Source: Cheilinus undulatus (taxonomy: Eukaryota > Chordata > Actinopteri > Labriformes > Labridae). Taken from it: a DNA stretch of 64,000 nt. Shown here piece after piece: positions 36,666 to 48,304 of the stretch (positions are counted from its first letter, which is position 1; every line of letters begins with the position of its first letter). The stretch lies in the NCBI RefSeq assembly GCF_018320785.1, contig NC_054878.1:31385523-31449522 (forward strand). Direction: 5' to 3'. A program made the translations under genes and the position numbers. The notes under the pieces are model-generated. The model saw only the letters and a list, made by a program, of their open reading frames with translations. It was not told the DNA's origin and did no database searches.

Positions 36666-37390
36666 TCATGTAGGAAAACACACCATTTAAATGCAAATGA
36701 TGTAAAAACAATCTAGAAACAGGGAGGAGTAGATTTGGTTACCAAGTGGGGCTTGCCAGTTCCATTTTCAAGCCAGAAGTCAAGGTGTTGCAATTTTAGA
36801 AACCTCTTAAATAAAAACTTACAGACTATATTTCAAAACAGACGACATATAAAGCTTTAGTTCCAATTATCATAATATCATAACCTTTACTTTAATTAGT
36901 AAGGCTTAATCAAGTGAGTCAAGTAGCTACAGAGTTAAAGCAAGTATAAGGTATTTCTTCTATGCAGTGAATAGAGTGTACTGGTTTAGGAAATTTTACT
37001 TTCATCGGTGTTCCAAAATGCATTTAGTAATGCCTCATAAGAAGAGGTGAAGAAAGAAGTGTTGCATATTTGGGGCTTTGCTATAACTTAAGATCTGTGG
37101 ATGTGGATTCCACTGAAATTTTTTTGCTCATCAGGCAGTCACACCTACTGTTTCAAGCCATTCTTTGGATAATTTTTGATTTAAAATATCAATAAATATA
37201 TGCATTTTAATGGAAATTGATACAGTTCCACCTTTTTAAGAATCCATAATCTAGAGCAGACATCATTTTCAATATTTAATTGATCTCAAACTTATACCAT
37301 AAACTTGTTGAAATCAATGACTTTCACCTCTGCCTTTACAGAAAAAAGGAAAGTGTCCCTTCATTTCTTAAAGTTACATAACAAAACTAT
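36666..37390. other. Intergenic, no gene seen
   Basis: AT-rich, no recognised feature. Confidence 0.3.
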
Positions 37391-37394
37391 TAAC

Positions 37395-38065
37395 ATAACC
37401 ATTAGCCCTATCTCCCAATAGAGATGGATCCCTTCAAAAAAATTCCTGGATCCATCCCCATGTGCCCCCCACCACGGCATTCGCCAATTACTCCCTCCCT
37501 GGTGGGGTGGAAACATGGTGAGGCAAAGCATTGGCTTCGCTACTGGTGCCAACAGAGGCACCTATGGTCCCACCGGATGACTGGAAGTCATGGCAGAGGG
37601 TGAATATTCCTCTATTCCTCCCATTATTGTGAGTATTCTTGCTACAGTTCGCTGTCTTTCTGTCTGTTACGCTCCGACTCGTCTCCTGGACCAGGCGTGC
37701 ATCTTTCAAACTCCATAAACTCCAATACTTTGAATAGAAACACACCCAAAAACTGCTGCTCCAAAAACTGCTGCTGGGATTGAAGTTACTCATGTCCGCC
37801 ATCTCCTGGTGTAAAGTGGTAAGAGCGCAGACCTCAGCCATTAGCCCTATCTCCCAATAGTACAGAATCCTTAAAAAAAAAATTCCTGGATCCAGACGGT
37901 GATCCAGATCACTCCCAAAATCTAATCAGTTCCTCCTTATGCAATTTCTGACATTTCCTGAAAATTTCATCATAATCCATCCATAACTTTTTGAGTTATG
38001 GTTGCTAACAAACTAACAAAAGAACAAACCCCCCGATCACATAGCCTCCTTGGTGGAGGTAAATA
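37395..38065. repeat. Interspersed repeat, two partial copies head to tail
   Basis: ATTAGCCCTATCTCCCAATA occurs at about 37402 and again at about 37841, each followed by a CCTGGATCC-containing stretch. The second copy continues into the reverse complement of the 9.3 kb repeat (CTCCTTGGTGGAGGTAA end). About 350 bp of other sequence lies between them, including two AAAACTGCTGCT units. A 117-residue minus-strand frame here is a by-product. Confidence 0.55.
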
Positions 38066-38620
38066 TGTTAGGTATTTAGTGTTAAAGTTAAAATCAAAAT
38101 GTTTGGTTCCAGTTATAGAGCAACTCATGAAAATGCAGAAGTGATTAACATTTATTATGATATTTTTTACTCTACAGTGTGTGCAAAAAGTTAAAAAATG
38201 ACATTTTCTCAAAAAAGTTTCAGACAATTACATTTAGTAGGCGACGTCAAGCATTAAACAAAACATTATAGGCTATAAGTTGTAAAAATATAAATAAACT
38301 GCTTTCTTCTATTTGCTTTCTTGCCATGTATATCCAAAAAAGTCATAAACATGATACATTGCATTACCTATCCATTTCAAGGGAACAGGAGCTCTTATTA
38401 TGTTTTTTATTTGGAATAGCCATCACTTCTGTGGAAATGGTTCCAAAGCTAGTTTTTCTGGTAACATTTGGATGATTGGGCCTTATGCTCCTTGGGGCCT
38501 CAAGGTATAGTCATTATAGGTGTAAACCAAATATGAGGTAAGTGGCCAAGGAGGGTCCCTGGCCCCAACAGAAAGGCTCAAGTCCCTCAAAAAGTCTCAG
38601 AATGTCTTTTTATCCAGCAT
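38066..38620. other. Intergenic, no gene seen
   Basis: AT-rich, no recognised feature. Confidence 0.3.
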
Positions 38621-38634
38621 ATTGTAGTGAAGTA

Positions 38635-38950
38635 TCAGAATTGAGTTTTATTATCAGGTGCATTTTCACATACAAGGAATTTGACATGGTGTTTGGTGCA
38701 AAACGGATAGAGGAAGAATAAAAAATAGGAGATGCATGAAAATATTAAAAGGTTAGAAACTTAAATTGTTATAGAAAGATATAGTAGCAAAACAAATACA
38801 ATATAAACACAAAGATATGTAACAAGGTACAAAAAGGAGAAACTGTACAGATGTGCAGGTTTAGTGCAAATTTCTAAACACACACAGTGTGCAGTTGTTA
38901 ACAGGAGATACAGTACAAAAATGTAATGCATGGAGTTTGTATAAACATCC
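38635..38950. repeat. Interspersed repeat resembling a LINE/SINE end
   Basis: ATTTTCACATACAAGGAATT followed by TGACATGGTGTTTGGTGCAA is a common fish interspersed sequence. The stretch to 38950 has matching composition. Family not determined. Confidence 0.4.
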
Positions 38951-38959
38951 ATTTGTCAG

Positions 38960-39160
38960 AATTATGGAGTGGAGAGGATGGAATGGCCTGTCAGCAGTCC
39001 TGACCTCTACCCCATTCAACACTTGTGGGGTCAGCTTGGGCATGCTGTTCGTGCCAGAGTGACCAACCACGTTGGCTGACTTGCAACAAATGCTGCTCGA
39101 AGAGTGGGATGCCATCCCACAGGGATGTGTGACCGGGCTGGTGTGTGGGTTTTCCACATG
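38960..39160 (+). pseudogene. Tc1-like transposase, C-terminal fragment
   Basis: Reads ERMEWPVSSPDLYPIQHLWG and then HAVRARVTNHVG before a stop. This is the last catalytic block of a Tc1 transposase (consensus [11 protein letters not shown]), and the catalytic Glu is changed to Gln. Shifted frames continue with similarity to the C-terminal tail. No other part of the element is visible nearby. Confidence 0.7.
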
Positions 39161-39164
39161 CTAC

Positions 39165-40300
39165 TGATGCTCCCGTTTCTTAAATGGAGTATTTGTTAAA
39201 TTGCCAATATGTCTTGTTTATTCAGACTTTTTATCATCCAATCCAAACAACAACAAATGTGTCAGTGGCAATATAAACTGTTTGGCACTGACAGATAAGA
39301 TTTGGCAAATTTTTCATGGGCGCAACCCACATACTCAGCTCTGCTTCTCATCCGACAAATGCAGGTTCTTAAAAACGTGGCACCATTCAAAAGAGAAATA
39401 AACAGACTTTCCAATGGTATAAGATTTATTGCCACTGTGATATGACTGGGGTCTTACTAAAACTATTGCTCAAACCGTAGTTTAAAAAGGACAAGTAAGA
39501 TTTCATAACCTCTTTGTTGCTAGCTAGCAGCATGGAAAAAGATGAAATCCAGGTTATCCATTGACATTTTTCTGGTAGTTTAGGGGTCTGCACACAAGAG
39601 GTTGGGAAGCACTTAAGCCTATGGAATTTAGAGCATACAGAGCAACTGTATGCAAATTTTTTCTATTGAAAGGTTGATCATTTTCTTCATATAAGCATTT
39701 TTAGTGCTGTTCCAATCACTCAAAATGATGCTGTCCTATTCTAAATTGTGCTTGGGTGGATAAATACAGCTTAGTTACATTTTAAAAACACATTATAAAA
39801 CATCTTTTTAAATGCTCTTGTTGCTGTAGTACATTTATTTTAAGTTGACACTAAAGTTTTGAGTAATTCCTGACCATTTTTTTAACAAATGTATGGAATA
39901 CTTTACAGTGCGGAACTTTGGTAAAACTTTATTGATTTTAAAATTTGCTATATAAATAAAGTGGATTGGATTGTGACAAAAATGAGCTAGTTTATGCCAT
40001 TTTCCTCAAACTAACTGCAGGGTCAATCTGTTAGTAGGTGTTTGCCTTACATAATAGTGCATTTTATCTTATCAGAACATCTTATCTTTATCATGTGGTT
40101 TCTCAGCTGGGGTTTATTTTCATTCATCAAATGAGAAAATAAATCTGTTTTCATTTAACTGTTCAAGTCCTCCTTATTCCCCTCTCACCCTGAGGTCACT
40201 CTTATCAAAGGTTATTTTGAAATATACTACTTTTGTTCTTTTCATGCATTTGGTCTTTGTGCATGGATGTTTAGAAGCAACTGAGTCTTTCTTGGGGTCT
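39165..40300. other. Intergenic with a LINE-like tail
   Basis: About 39920-39975 (TGCTATATAAATAAAGTGGA) resembles the 3' end of L2-type LINEs. Otherwise AT-rich with no gene recognised. Confidence 0.35.
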
Positions 40301-40439
40301 AAAATTGACTCTGGGAGTGAGGCGGAAGTGCGTGTCCACTATTTTTATGCAAAATACGCATGAATACAACAGACGACGTACTTTAGCACAACCTTCTCCT
40401 AAATTAAGTTTGTGTTGGGCTAGAATGCTAAATTCAATC

Positions 40440-40670
40440 AGCTCTGTTTGTTAAAGTCTCGCTGATAACATCTCGTTGAACTTTTGCCATCTCTTCACCA
40501 TTATCTCCCTCCGTCTGTGGAGCCATTTGTGTGAGAGGTGTGAAGGAACACGTGCCCTACTGTCACACCCCCCTGAGCGACCTGATGGAAGAAGGCTCGC
40601 GTGCATTTGGGTGAGGCGCGCGGGGGTTGACACGCGTCAGCCCTTTTGTGTTTGCACCACAGCAGGGGAG
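40440..40670. promoter_or_regulatory. Possible regulatory island upstream of ripply2
   Basis: A GC-rich, high-complexity island about 5 kb upstream of ripply2. An exact T-box half-site AGGTGTGA (40536-40543), a CACGTG E-box (40549-40554) and an inverted TCACACC (40563-40569) lie within 34 bp. Function is inferred from motif grouping and position. Confidence 0.35.
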
Positions 40671-40828
40671 AAAAAGGGGGGGGGGGGGCTAAGAACAGGC
40701 ATCACACTCACTCTCATATGGAAAACATCATAATAGAGCTACTTCATGAGCTGCACATGCCCCCCAATTCATTAAAAAACACCTTTGTGAGGTGATTTGA
40801 TTAACCTATTGTGCTTCCATGCATTGCG

Positions 40829-40843
40829 CCGCTAGGGGGCACT
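40829..40843 (+). promoter_or_regulatory. CTCF-like motif, plus orientation
   Basis: CCGCTAGGGGGCACT matches the core CCASYAGRKGGCRS with one mismatch. Together with the minus-oriented motifs at 27.1 kb it brackets ripply2. Confidence 0.4.
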
Positions 40844-40859
40844 GTGGCGCTATAAACTG

Positions 40860-41835
40860 GGACATCTGCTGTGAAATACAATTTGTCCTCTCCTGTACAA
40901 GCACTTCTATCTGTCACCAGACTTCATTCAGAGCTCATGCCTACCACATTAAAGAATCAATTGCAGTCCTACAGAAAAAAGCTGTCTGTGGTTAAAGGTG
41001 AACTGTGCATGACCAGCATTAAATATCACAAGCCTCTTCCACATCACAGCACTTCTCTACAGGGAGGGAACAGACAGGAGCTGGCACTAATAAGGCTCTC
41101 ACAGACTCCTCTCTCTTTCTCTCCCACATTCTGTCTCTTATTTTCTCTCTTTCTTGTGTCTGCTGTGTCCTTTCCTGCTCTAAGGCTAATTGGACACAAG
41201 CTCTCCTGCTCTGCTGCTTTTTACTGCTTGTGTCATTTACCCTCTTGCTATCAAAAGAATGCATTGTAGATGTACAAACATGACCTTGATTGCCATATTG
41301 TATGAATGAAGTACTTCAAAGAGGTTGTACAGCATAATATAGTACAAATAAGCCAGCATATAAAGGTTGTGGAGTGTTTTTAATCCTTTAGTCAGTGACG
41401 GCAATCAAAGAGAGATGCACTTTTCATGCTAGGAAACTGTTGTGCTTTTTGAAAGAAATACACAAACTGTGGAAATAAAAACATGAAGAAGGGGGGGAAG
41501 CAGATGTGAAGTCACTAACAGCACTGGACTAAGAAAACTGAATGTTCTCTCCACATATCCTGAAAAATACCACAACAAGAAAATAACCTGTGCAAGAACA
41601 GATAAAATGTTGAAGGACAGTTAAAGACAGTATGGAGAGTACAAAGAAGTTTTACTTTACTGTGTTTATCCGTATCCATTAAGTTTAAAATACATTTAAA
41701 TAAAAGAAGTGATTTATTTTTCCACATTACATCTGAAAGTGTATCATATGACTGACAGATTTAATATGTACAATGTAGAGCCTATACATCATACATGTTA
41801 GCTTAAAAAAAAAAACTCAGTTTATTTATATACAG
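40860..41835. other. Intergenic, no gene seen
   Basis: Pyrimidine-rich around 41100-41230, elsewhere AT-rich. A 132-residue plus-strand frame (40871-41269) is rich in Ser/Leu/Phe from that composition and shows no domain. Confidence 0.3.
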
Positions 41836-42004
41836 GATATTACCCTGATTCCAAAAAAGTTGGGGCACTGTGTAAAATACAAATAAAACAGAGTGCAATG
41901 ATTTCGTAAACCTGTATTTCATTAACAATATAACAAAAAAAATATACCAGGTGTTGAAACTTGTGAATTATGGAATAATTAAAAGAAAATGTTCCCCAAC
42001 ATAA

Positions 42005-42690
42005 AACTGCAAAGACTTTGAGTATCCCCACATCCACAGTACATAATATCATCAAAAGATTCAGAGAATCTGGAGAAATCTCTGTAAGCAAAAGACAAAG
42101 TCAAAGGTCATTTTTTGATGCTTGTGATCTTCAGGCCCTTAGGCAGCACTGCATCAAAAACAGGCATGATTCTGTACTGGAAGTCACTGCATGGGCTCAG
42201 GAATACTTCCATAAATCACTCTCTCTTAACACAGTCTGTCATTCCATTCACAAATGCAAGCTAAAGCTGCATCATGTGAAGAAATATGGGAAAATGATAC
42301 TGTCCTCTCTGAGCCAAACCTCATTTAAAATGGACTGAGGCAAAATGGAAAACTGTTCTGTGGTCAATGAATCAAAATTTGAAATTCTTTTTGGAAACCA
42401 TGGATGCCATGTCCTGAGGACTAGAGTAGAGAGGGACCATCCAGCTTATCAGTGCACAGTTCAAATGTCTGCATCTCTAAGGGTATGGAGTTACATTAGT
42501 GCCTATGGTGTGGGCAGCTTACACATCTGGAAAGTCACAATCAATGCTGAAAAGTATATAGAGGTTTTAGAGCAATATATACATATTTGCACATATCAAC
42601 ACATATACGTATAAATATCAGCATATGCAGACACATATATCTGATGCATCATGAAACGAGAAAGTCTGTCAAAGAAGAACCAGGACTGTA
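42005..42690 (+). pseudogene. Broken TcMar transposase
   Basis: Fragments: SIPTSTVHNIIKRFRESGEI (helix-turn-helix), then ALRQHCIKNRHDSVLEVTAW and AQEYFHKSLSLNTVCHSIHK. After a stop, KMENCSVVNESKFEILFG corresponds to the first catalytic block (usual WSDESKFE; here NESKFE, so the Asp is lost). Then SLRVWSYISAYGVGSLHIWK and INAEKYIEVLEQ follow. The block with the second Asp is gone. The last part is interrupted by the nested element and resumes at about 43284. Confidence 0.75.
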
Positions 42691-43282
42691 ACCTGGCACA
42701 CTAGATGGATGTGTTTCACACATCCATCTGGTAAACCACTCATAGACGGCGTTAGGGAAAAGGCAGAGCCTTCGAAAAAAAAAAAAAACCCAGAGGGTGA
42801 TTGGGTGACTGTTCTGTCCATCACATCTTCATGGGCCAATCAGAGCAACAAAACACGTGACGTAGTCACTACCTAGGTGCTCCCCAAAGGAGTAAACTCC
42901 ATACAGAACTGCATAACGCAAACCATGGCAATTGTAGACATGTCAGTACACAACTTTTGTCATTTTTTGAAAAGAAAACAACTCACTGCTGGTCTTTATT
43001 CTTCTTTTAACGAAGAAATATCATCAATTTCAGATAAAAATGCCGCTTTAGCAGCATCCACGCTAATGTGTTCTACCCTAATTGCACCGGCCTCTTGTTG
43101 CTGCTTGTTTAAGTCAAGACTCCGCGGCAGCTGAAAGTGCTGCCCCTTGTGTTGATTGCTCCTGTCACTTTCTAACCAGGCCCAAACAGTTCAGACGGGA
43201 GCTTTGCAAGATGGATTCACCAGTGAGACACACGGAAACGGGCGTATCCATCTACTTTGCAAGGTTACCAGGACCGCTGGGT
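42690..43282. mobile_element. Nonautonomous DNA transposon, copy 2, nested
   Basis: Matches 11.0-11.53 kb over most of its length, including the distinctive CATAGACGGCGTT and AAGATGGATTCACCAGTGAG. Both outer ends are shorter than in copy 1. Near its left end, 11-bp arms of AGATGGATGTG form a small hairpin. It splits transposase sequence at CCAGGACTGT / AGCTAGAATCC. Confidence 0.65.
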
Positions 43283-43593
43283 AGCTAGAATCCTACATCA
43301 GACAAGAATGGGACAAAATTCCTCTCCCAAAACTCCAGCAACTGGTCTCCACACTTTCCAGACGCTTACAGACTGTTTCGTGTCCCTACTTTTTTAGATG
43401 TGCTGCTGACAGGAAATTCAAAATGAGCTTATATTTTTCATGAAATGGTAAAGTGTCTCAGTTTCAACATCTGATATGTTTATGTTCTATTTTGAATACA
43501 ATATGGGTTTATGAACACCCCAACTTTTTTTGGAATTGGGGTTGTGTATTTTTAGTTGATATTATTATTTTGTCATCAAAATCAGCTTTATTG

Positions 43594-43770
43594 GCGCGCC
43601 GGTGGTCGAGTGGTTAAGGCGCACGCCATATACGCAGGCGACCCGGGTTCAAATCCGGCCCGTGGCACTATTTCCTGCATGTCTCTCCCCACTCTCCTCC
43701 CTGTTTCCAACTCTATCCACTGTCCTATCTAATAAAGGCCAAAAATAAATCTTTAAAAAAAAAAAAAAAA
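43594..43770 (+). mobile_element. tRNA-derived SINE with perfect target duplications
   Basis: Has a box A (TGGTCGAGTGG, 43603-43613), a box B (GGGTTCAAATCC, 43645-43656), a tRNA-unrelated body (CATGTCTCTCCCCACTCTCC) and a poly(A) tail. The 16-bp duplication AAAATCAGCTTTATTG flanks it at 43578-43593 and 43771-43786. The head is like tRNA-Leu/Ser but the 3' half of a tRNA fold is absent, so it is not a tRNA gene. Confidence 0.88.
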
Positions 43771-43786
43771 AAAATCAGCTTTATTG

Positions 43787-45990
43787 ACCAGCTATGCTTA
43801 AATATAGAAAGAATCTTGTACACCTTAGCAGATCATCAACACAAGGAAAAAAAATATAACTAATACATTTCAATGAATTACATTCGGGAACACAATGTAA
43901 TTAGTTCAAGGGAAAAGTTAAGACTGTAGCTCATACTACAAAGTTATCTGGAAAATAAATGCATTCAAAGGTTTCTTTTTTATAAAACAGAAGGCTCAAG
44001 AGTTTTAAAGCAGCTATGACCTACCATAGAAGGCAAAAACAAAGATACAATGAAGTTGTGCTCAATTTGCAAAAAGAAAGCATGTTTATTAGAAATAAAC
44101 TTTTTACCATAGAGCAATCAAATCTCTAAGTGTGCCAGATACTTTTGAGTATACATATGTTTGCAAAAGACCATGTCGAAACAAGTGCGACTTGTGACCT
44201 GCAAGAAAAATACCTGATGGTTTTGTGCAGATAAAACATCATCATACATCATCACGTGCACGTAAAGTAGGAGCTGCTGGGCAGCGGCCCGGATTATATA
44301 ATGGTATATTGTTTTTGATGTGAGCGCTTTTTACTACATTTCTGCAAAAGAAGGAAGGGCATTTCTGGAAGAAAACAGTACTCTGGGACACAATGAATGT
44401 GTAATGTGTTAGTGTTACTCCTCTGGTTTTATATGCAGAAAGAATTATCACTCTATCTCATTTGGTTGCAATTCTATTTGGTTAATTCGGTTAAAAAGAG
44501 AAATGCATTGGAAGCACCGGCTTAAAGGGCTATGAAAGTTCTTTATCCCCTCACACAATATCACTTCTATTACTCAGTTTCTGTCTCATTTGATCTCTGT
44601 CTTTCTTGTCTCTCTTTCAGGTTTGTTAACATGAGTCATCTTTCCTTTACTCTGACCAAAGTCAATTATACCTCTCTCTTACAAAAGCAACCAATAGTTG
44701 TCTCTCCATGGAAACAGTCACTGCAAATAACATCATTTGTCCCTCATCTATTCAGTATCACTCCAATTATCAAACATTACAGATCCGAATCATACTTCAA
44801 AATTAGCAGGACTTATTTTTAATGCAATAATACACCTATCTAAACTTATAACAAGACATAAAAGAGGATTGTAAATCATTATATTGTGTATTTGCCGCAA
44901 GCTACACTTTTTATGCTGTTAGGAATCAGTTCAAGTGTTTTAGCTGAGAGCTGTGATATGGATCACAGTTCCACCCCATGACACAGACCACAGAGAAAAC
45001 ATGCTCTCACTTAATGAATCAGCTTAGCAGAATTTCTAAGGCTTGTTTATCTTTTCCGCTGACTTCAGAGGACAGGTAGCTGATGTGATTAAAAAAGCAC
45101 ACACAATGTTCCTTCTGTTTTTCCTGGAAATGAGAAGATGCCTATCTGTGATTTGGGTTTCAAGAATTTTTATTAACTGCAGGACAAGTCAAGTGAAATA
45201 ACTCCTCCATGTCCCAATGAAAGAGGTTCAGATAGAGGCGTATTTATTTTGTTTCCTAGGGAACATACTAATTGAAGGGTACATTGAGTATAGATGCATT
45301 TCAGCCCCTCAGAAGAAGTTTTATTTTGGAATTTGCACAATGGAGAGATTCCCAGGCCTCCCCACTGAACAGCTCAGTGCATGGTGCCTCCCTGTATGTG
45401 ACTTATCAATATCATTGCAAGTTTGTTAGATCAGTAGCATTGGTTTTAGCCTCCTAGCTAACATTTGCCCTCTTTTGGTGCTGAAAAGAATCTTTACAAG
45501 TGTTGTAGGTTCAAAAGTATCCTAGAAAGCTGCATCAGTTTCTTCTTCATTTGCTAGGCCATGGCATAGCTATGAAGCTTGGCATTACTATGGTTTAGTT
45601 CAGTTGGTCTTTCAAGAAAAAGGGTATTACATTTTTAAAACAAGCTACATCTTTACTGAAGCACCACTAAATATGTACTTTATGCATTGATAAGACGGCG
45701 AAAGTACTTAGGTTAAAAGTAAAATTCAGTTATCACAGCTCAACTTTCCATTAACTATGCTTTGGCTGATCTCCATGGACTCCTCATGCAGCTAAGCCCT
45801 ATGAAGTTTTACCTCTTTTTCCCCTCATATGCATCCTCCTTTACTTATTTCTACTATGTATGAGGACTGACTTAACAATTAACAGTTCAAAACAATTCGA
45901 TGAAACAGCAGGACACAATACATTCGGATGAACAATATGACACGATGAAACAACATGAAATGATACGATTAGATGAAACAATACGATAAA
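43787..45990. other. Intergenic, no gene seen
   Basis: AT-rich. About 45880-45985 is a simple-sequence run of AACAATACGATGA-like units. No exon recognised. Confidence 0.3.
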
Positions 45991-45991
45991 A

Positions 45992-46110
45992 CAGTGGTTC
46001 CCAACCTTTTTCACATTGAAGTCCCTCACCCCCCCATATATAAAAGATGAGCTGTGCCCCCCTAAGGCCACAAGAAAATAAATCCACTTACTGTCATGAA
46101 GCAGTGATGC
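45992..46110. repeat. hAT (Charlie-like) element end
   Basis: CAGTGGTTCCCAACCTTTTT resembles the terminal repeat of hAT-Charlie-like elements, followed by C- and A-rich sequence as in those ends. The opposite terminus was not found. Confidence 0.35.
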
Positions 46111-46629
46111 AGGAAATCATATGCACAGGGCAATCTGTTTAGAGCATTGCATTTTTAAAATCAAAATACTGATGTGTGGCACAAACGATTTAATGCTTGT
46201 GTCACAAATGTCCAGTAGGTAATATACACTGCCATACTGATATTTTGTCCTTGTTTATATCCATATACTTGTAATAATTATTGTGTCCATTAACATGTTA
46301 CAAAGGTTAAGCACTATTTTCCCAAGATCTGGTTTTTACATGCACACTGTTTTCTTACTTCTGTTTTGAACAGAAAACAGAGCATGGTAGCAAATTGTTT
46401 TTAGTTTAAATGTGTCTCTGGATCTATTGGTTTGGCCTTACAATTGTCTGCTGCTGATAGTTCCATTAACAACAACCTACCTTTTCAATAGCCTGAGTCT
46501 AAGCAGGCCAGTGAAAGAAATCCGACCTTGGGTCATTCAGTTGTCTGCATCCTTATGTATTTGCCTTGTCCGTTTGGCCTGTGAGGTGGTTAGCTGTAAG
46601 CATCTGTGTGAACATTATCAAATCTATAT
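46111..46629. other. Intergenic, no gene seen
   Basis: No recognised feature. Confidence 0.3.
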
Positions 46630-46639
46630 TTTTTGAGCT

Positions 46640-47372
46640 GTTTTCAACTATTTTTGGTGTTTTCACACAAACACAAACTTCTCAAAACTTTTAGCTGCTT
46701 TCGGCACATTGTTACTGCTATTTTGCGACAATTCACACAAAACTGCCATTGTCGTTTGCCACTTGTCGGCCATTTTTTTTTTTTTACCTTTTTTTGGAGG
46801 GACATTTTTTTTGCCACATTTAAGAAATGCATCCATTATTGCTACTTTCCACCGACTTTGAGCCCATTTGTCCCTCTTCTTTTCCCCCTATTTTCCACTT
46901 CCTGTCACTTTTGCCTCTTTTTGCCCATTTTTTAAACATCTTTTCTGTCATATTTAACCCATTTATGCTGATTTTAGCCTATTTCTACAGCTGTTTTACC
47001 CATTTTGCCATGTGTAACCCATTATTGCCACAATCTTTTGCTACTTGTCACCCATTTTTGCCACTTCTTGCCACTTGTAACGCTGCTTATGGCCCTTTTT
47101 GCCACTTTAAAACACTTCTGGCCCACATTACAAAAAAGTAATTCTGTCTTTAGAAAAGGAGTTTACCCTTTTCAAAAAGCTGTATTTCACAACAGCATAA
47201 ATGAATAAAATTCACGTTTTGTTGCTTTGGTAAGAGTGGTGATTATTCAGGGTTGAAAATAAAATGTGGTTATTATTCAGGTTAACTTTACAATGGACCA
47301 TGTTTTTCAGTTTGGCTGGGCCCCAGATGGCACTCCCGTTTATCCCCCCTTATGGGCAGACTTGGCTCTTTG
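46640..47372. repeat. Composite repeat with minisatellite core, copy B
   Basis: The TTTTGCCACTTTTAACCCAT-like core spans about 46730-47140. The right unique part (GGTTATTATTCAGGTTAACT, TTGGCTGGGCCCC, TTATGGGCAGACTTGG) aligns with copies A and C. The left unique part is not recognised. Reading frames across the core are repeat by-products. Confidence 0.6.
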
Positions 47373-48300
47373 TTCACACCGACAGGATGGTGCTACCTTT
47401 AGATGTTCAAACATATTTCATACATGCTTTTCACACATAAAGCCAAAGCCCTGCCAACATGTGGTTGAAAAGAACATCCCCACCCACTCATGACGTTGTT
47501 TACTGGGGAATTATGATGCAGTATCACTGCAAGAGTGCAACTGAAGGACAAACAACAGACTTTTTGATTGTAAAAAAGACCTTCTAGGGCAAGGACAACA
47601 ATAAAAACTGAATCAATGCCTATTGTTAGTTGAGATAAAATGCAGAATCTTGTTTTCAGCTGACATAGAAGGAGGCTTGTCGAAAAGGAGCATTTGTTTT
47701 GGTCTGGAAATTTGCTCTGAAGATCGCATAGCAAGTAGAATTCAACATTTAGTCTCTGGTTCAGTGTCTGTAAAGCAACAGTGATGTCAGCCCGCCCTTC
47801 TTTCCTTCTCAATCTCATCATCTCCATCCACTTTGTTTCTCTCATACCGCAGAGAGCAAAGAACCCGAGGCGAGGGTCAAGTTGGCTGTGCCCTGCCATA
47901 CTCTCCTGCTTTGCACTTAGATAACCTCGACATCCACTCAATATGCAGGCCGGTTTCAACTGCTCACAGACGAGACTCACATTTGGAGGTCTAATCCATC
48001 AGAGCTAGAGCTCTGAAAAACCCCACTTGTGGAAATCAATTTGGATGACAGAGGAGAGGAAAAGAGTCTTTAAGGTTGACGTTGCAGAATGGAGAAAAGA
48101 AATTGAGTCTGCTCAAATGCAAAGTGTGAGTTTAAGTTTGAGCTGTTTGTGCCACAGGGAGTCATCAATATCTCAGACTCAGTAAATCAAGCTTGTGGAG
48201 AGTGGAAATGTGATTTCCAGCTTTAGGTTGAAACCCAAAATGAACCAAGTATGCTTCTGTAATGTTGATTTGCTATGCCCAAGTACTGCAAGGGATCTTT
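47373..48300. other. Intergenic; longest chance ORF of the window
   Basis: A 193-codon minus-strand frame (47399-47980) has no recognisable domain, no splice context and no composition shift. I regard it as chance. The rest shows nothing. Confidence 0.3.
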
Positions 48301-48304
48301 GGGA

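Larger units (their letters stand above)
41840..43545 (+). mobile_element. Decayed Tc1/mariner element (TcMar, CCAAAAAAGTTGGG-type ends)
   Basis: Terminal inverted repeats: left CCCTGATTCCAAAAAAGTTG, right (reverse complement) CCCCAATTCCAAAAAAAGTT. The left border is preceded by TA. The interior carries a broken transposase on the plus strand and, within it, a nested element at about 42690-43282. Removing the insert restores the order of the flanking transposase sequence. Confidence 0.8.

Noticed and set aside
37488..37841. 117-codon minus-strand ORF
   Set aside because: Falls in the duplicated interspersed repeat and has no recognisable domain.
40871..41269. 132-codon plus-strand ORF
   Set aside because: Pyrimidine-tract composition (Ser/Leu/Phe-rich), with no domain and no convincing exon borders.
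43600..43660. tRNA gene
   Set aside because: Only the A and B boxes and part of the fold are present, followed by a SINE body, poly(A) and target duplications.
47399..47980. 193-codon minus-strand ORF, the longest in the window
   Set aside because: No domain, no splice context and ordinary composition. One ORF of this length by chance in 64 kb is plausible. It would need transcript or conservation evidence.
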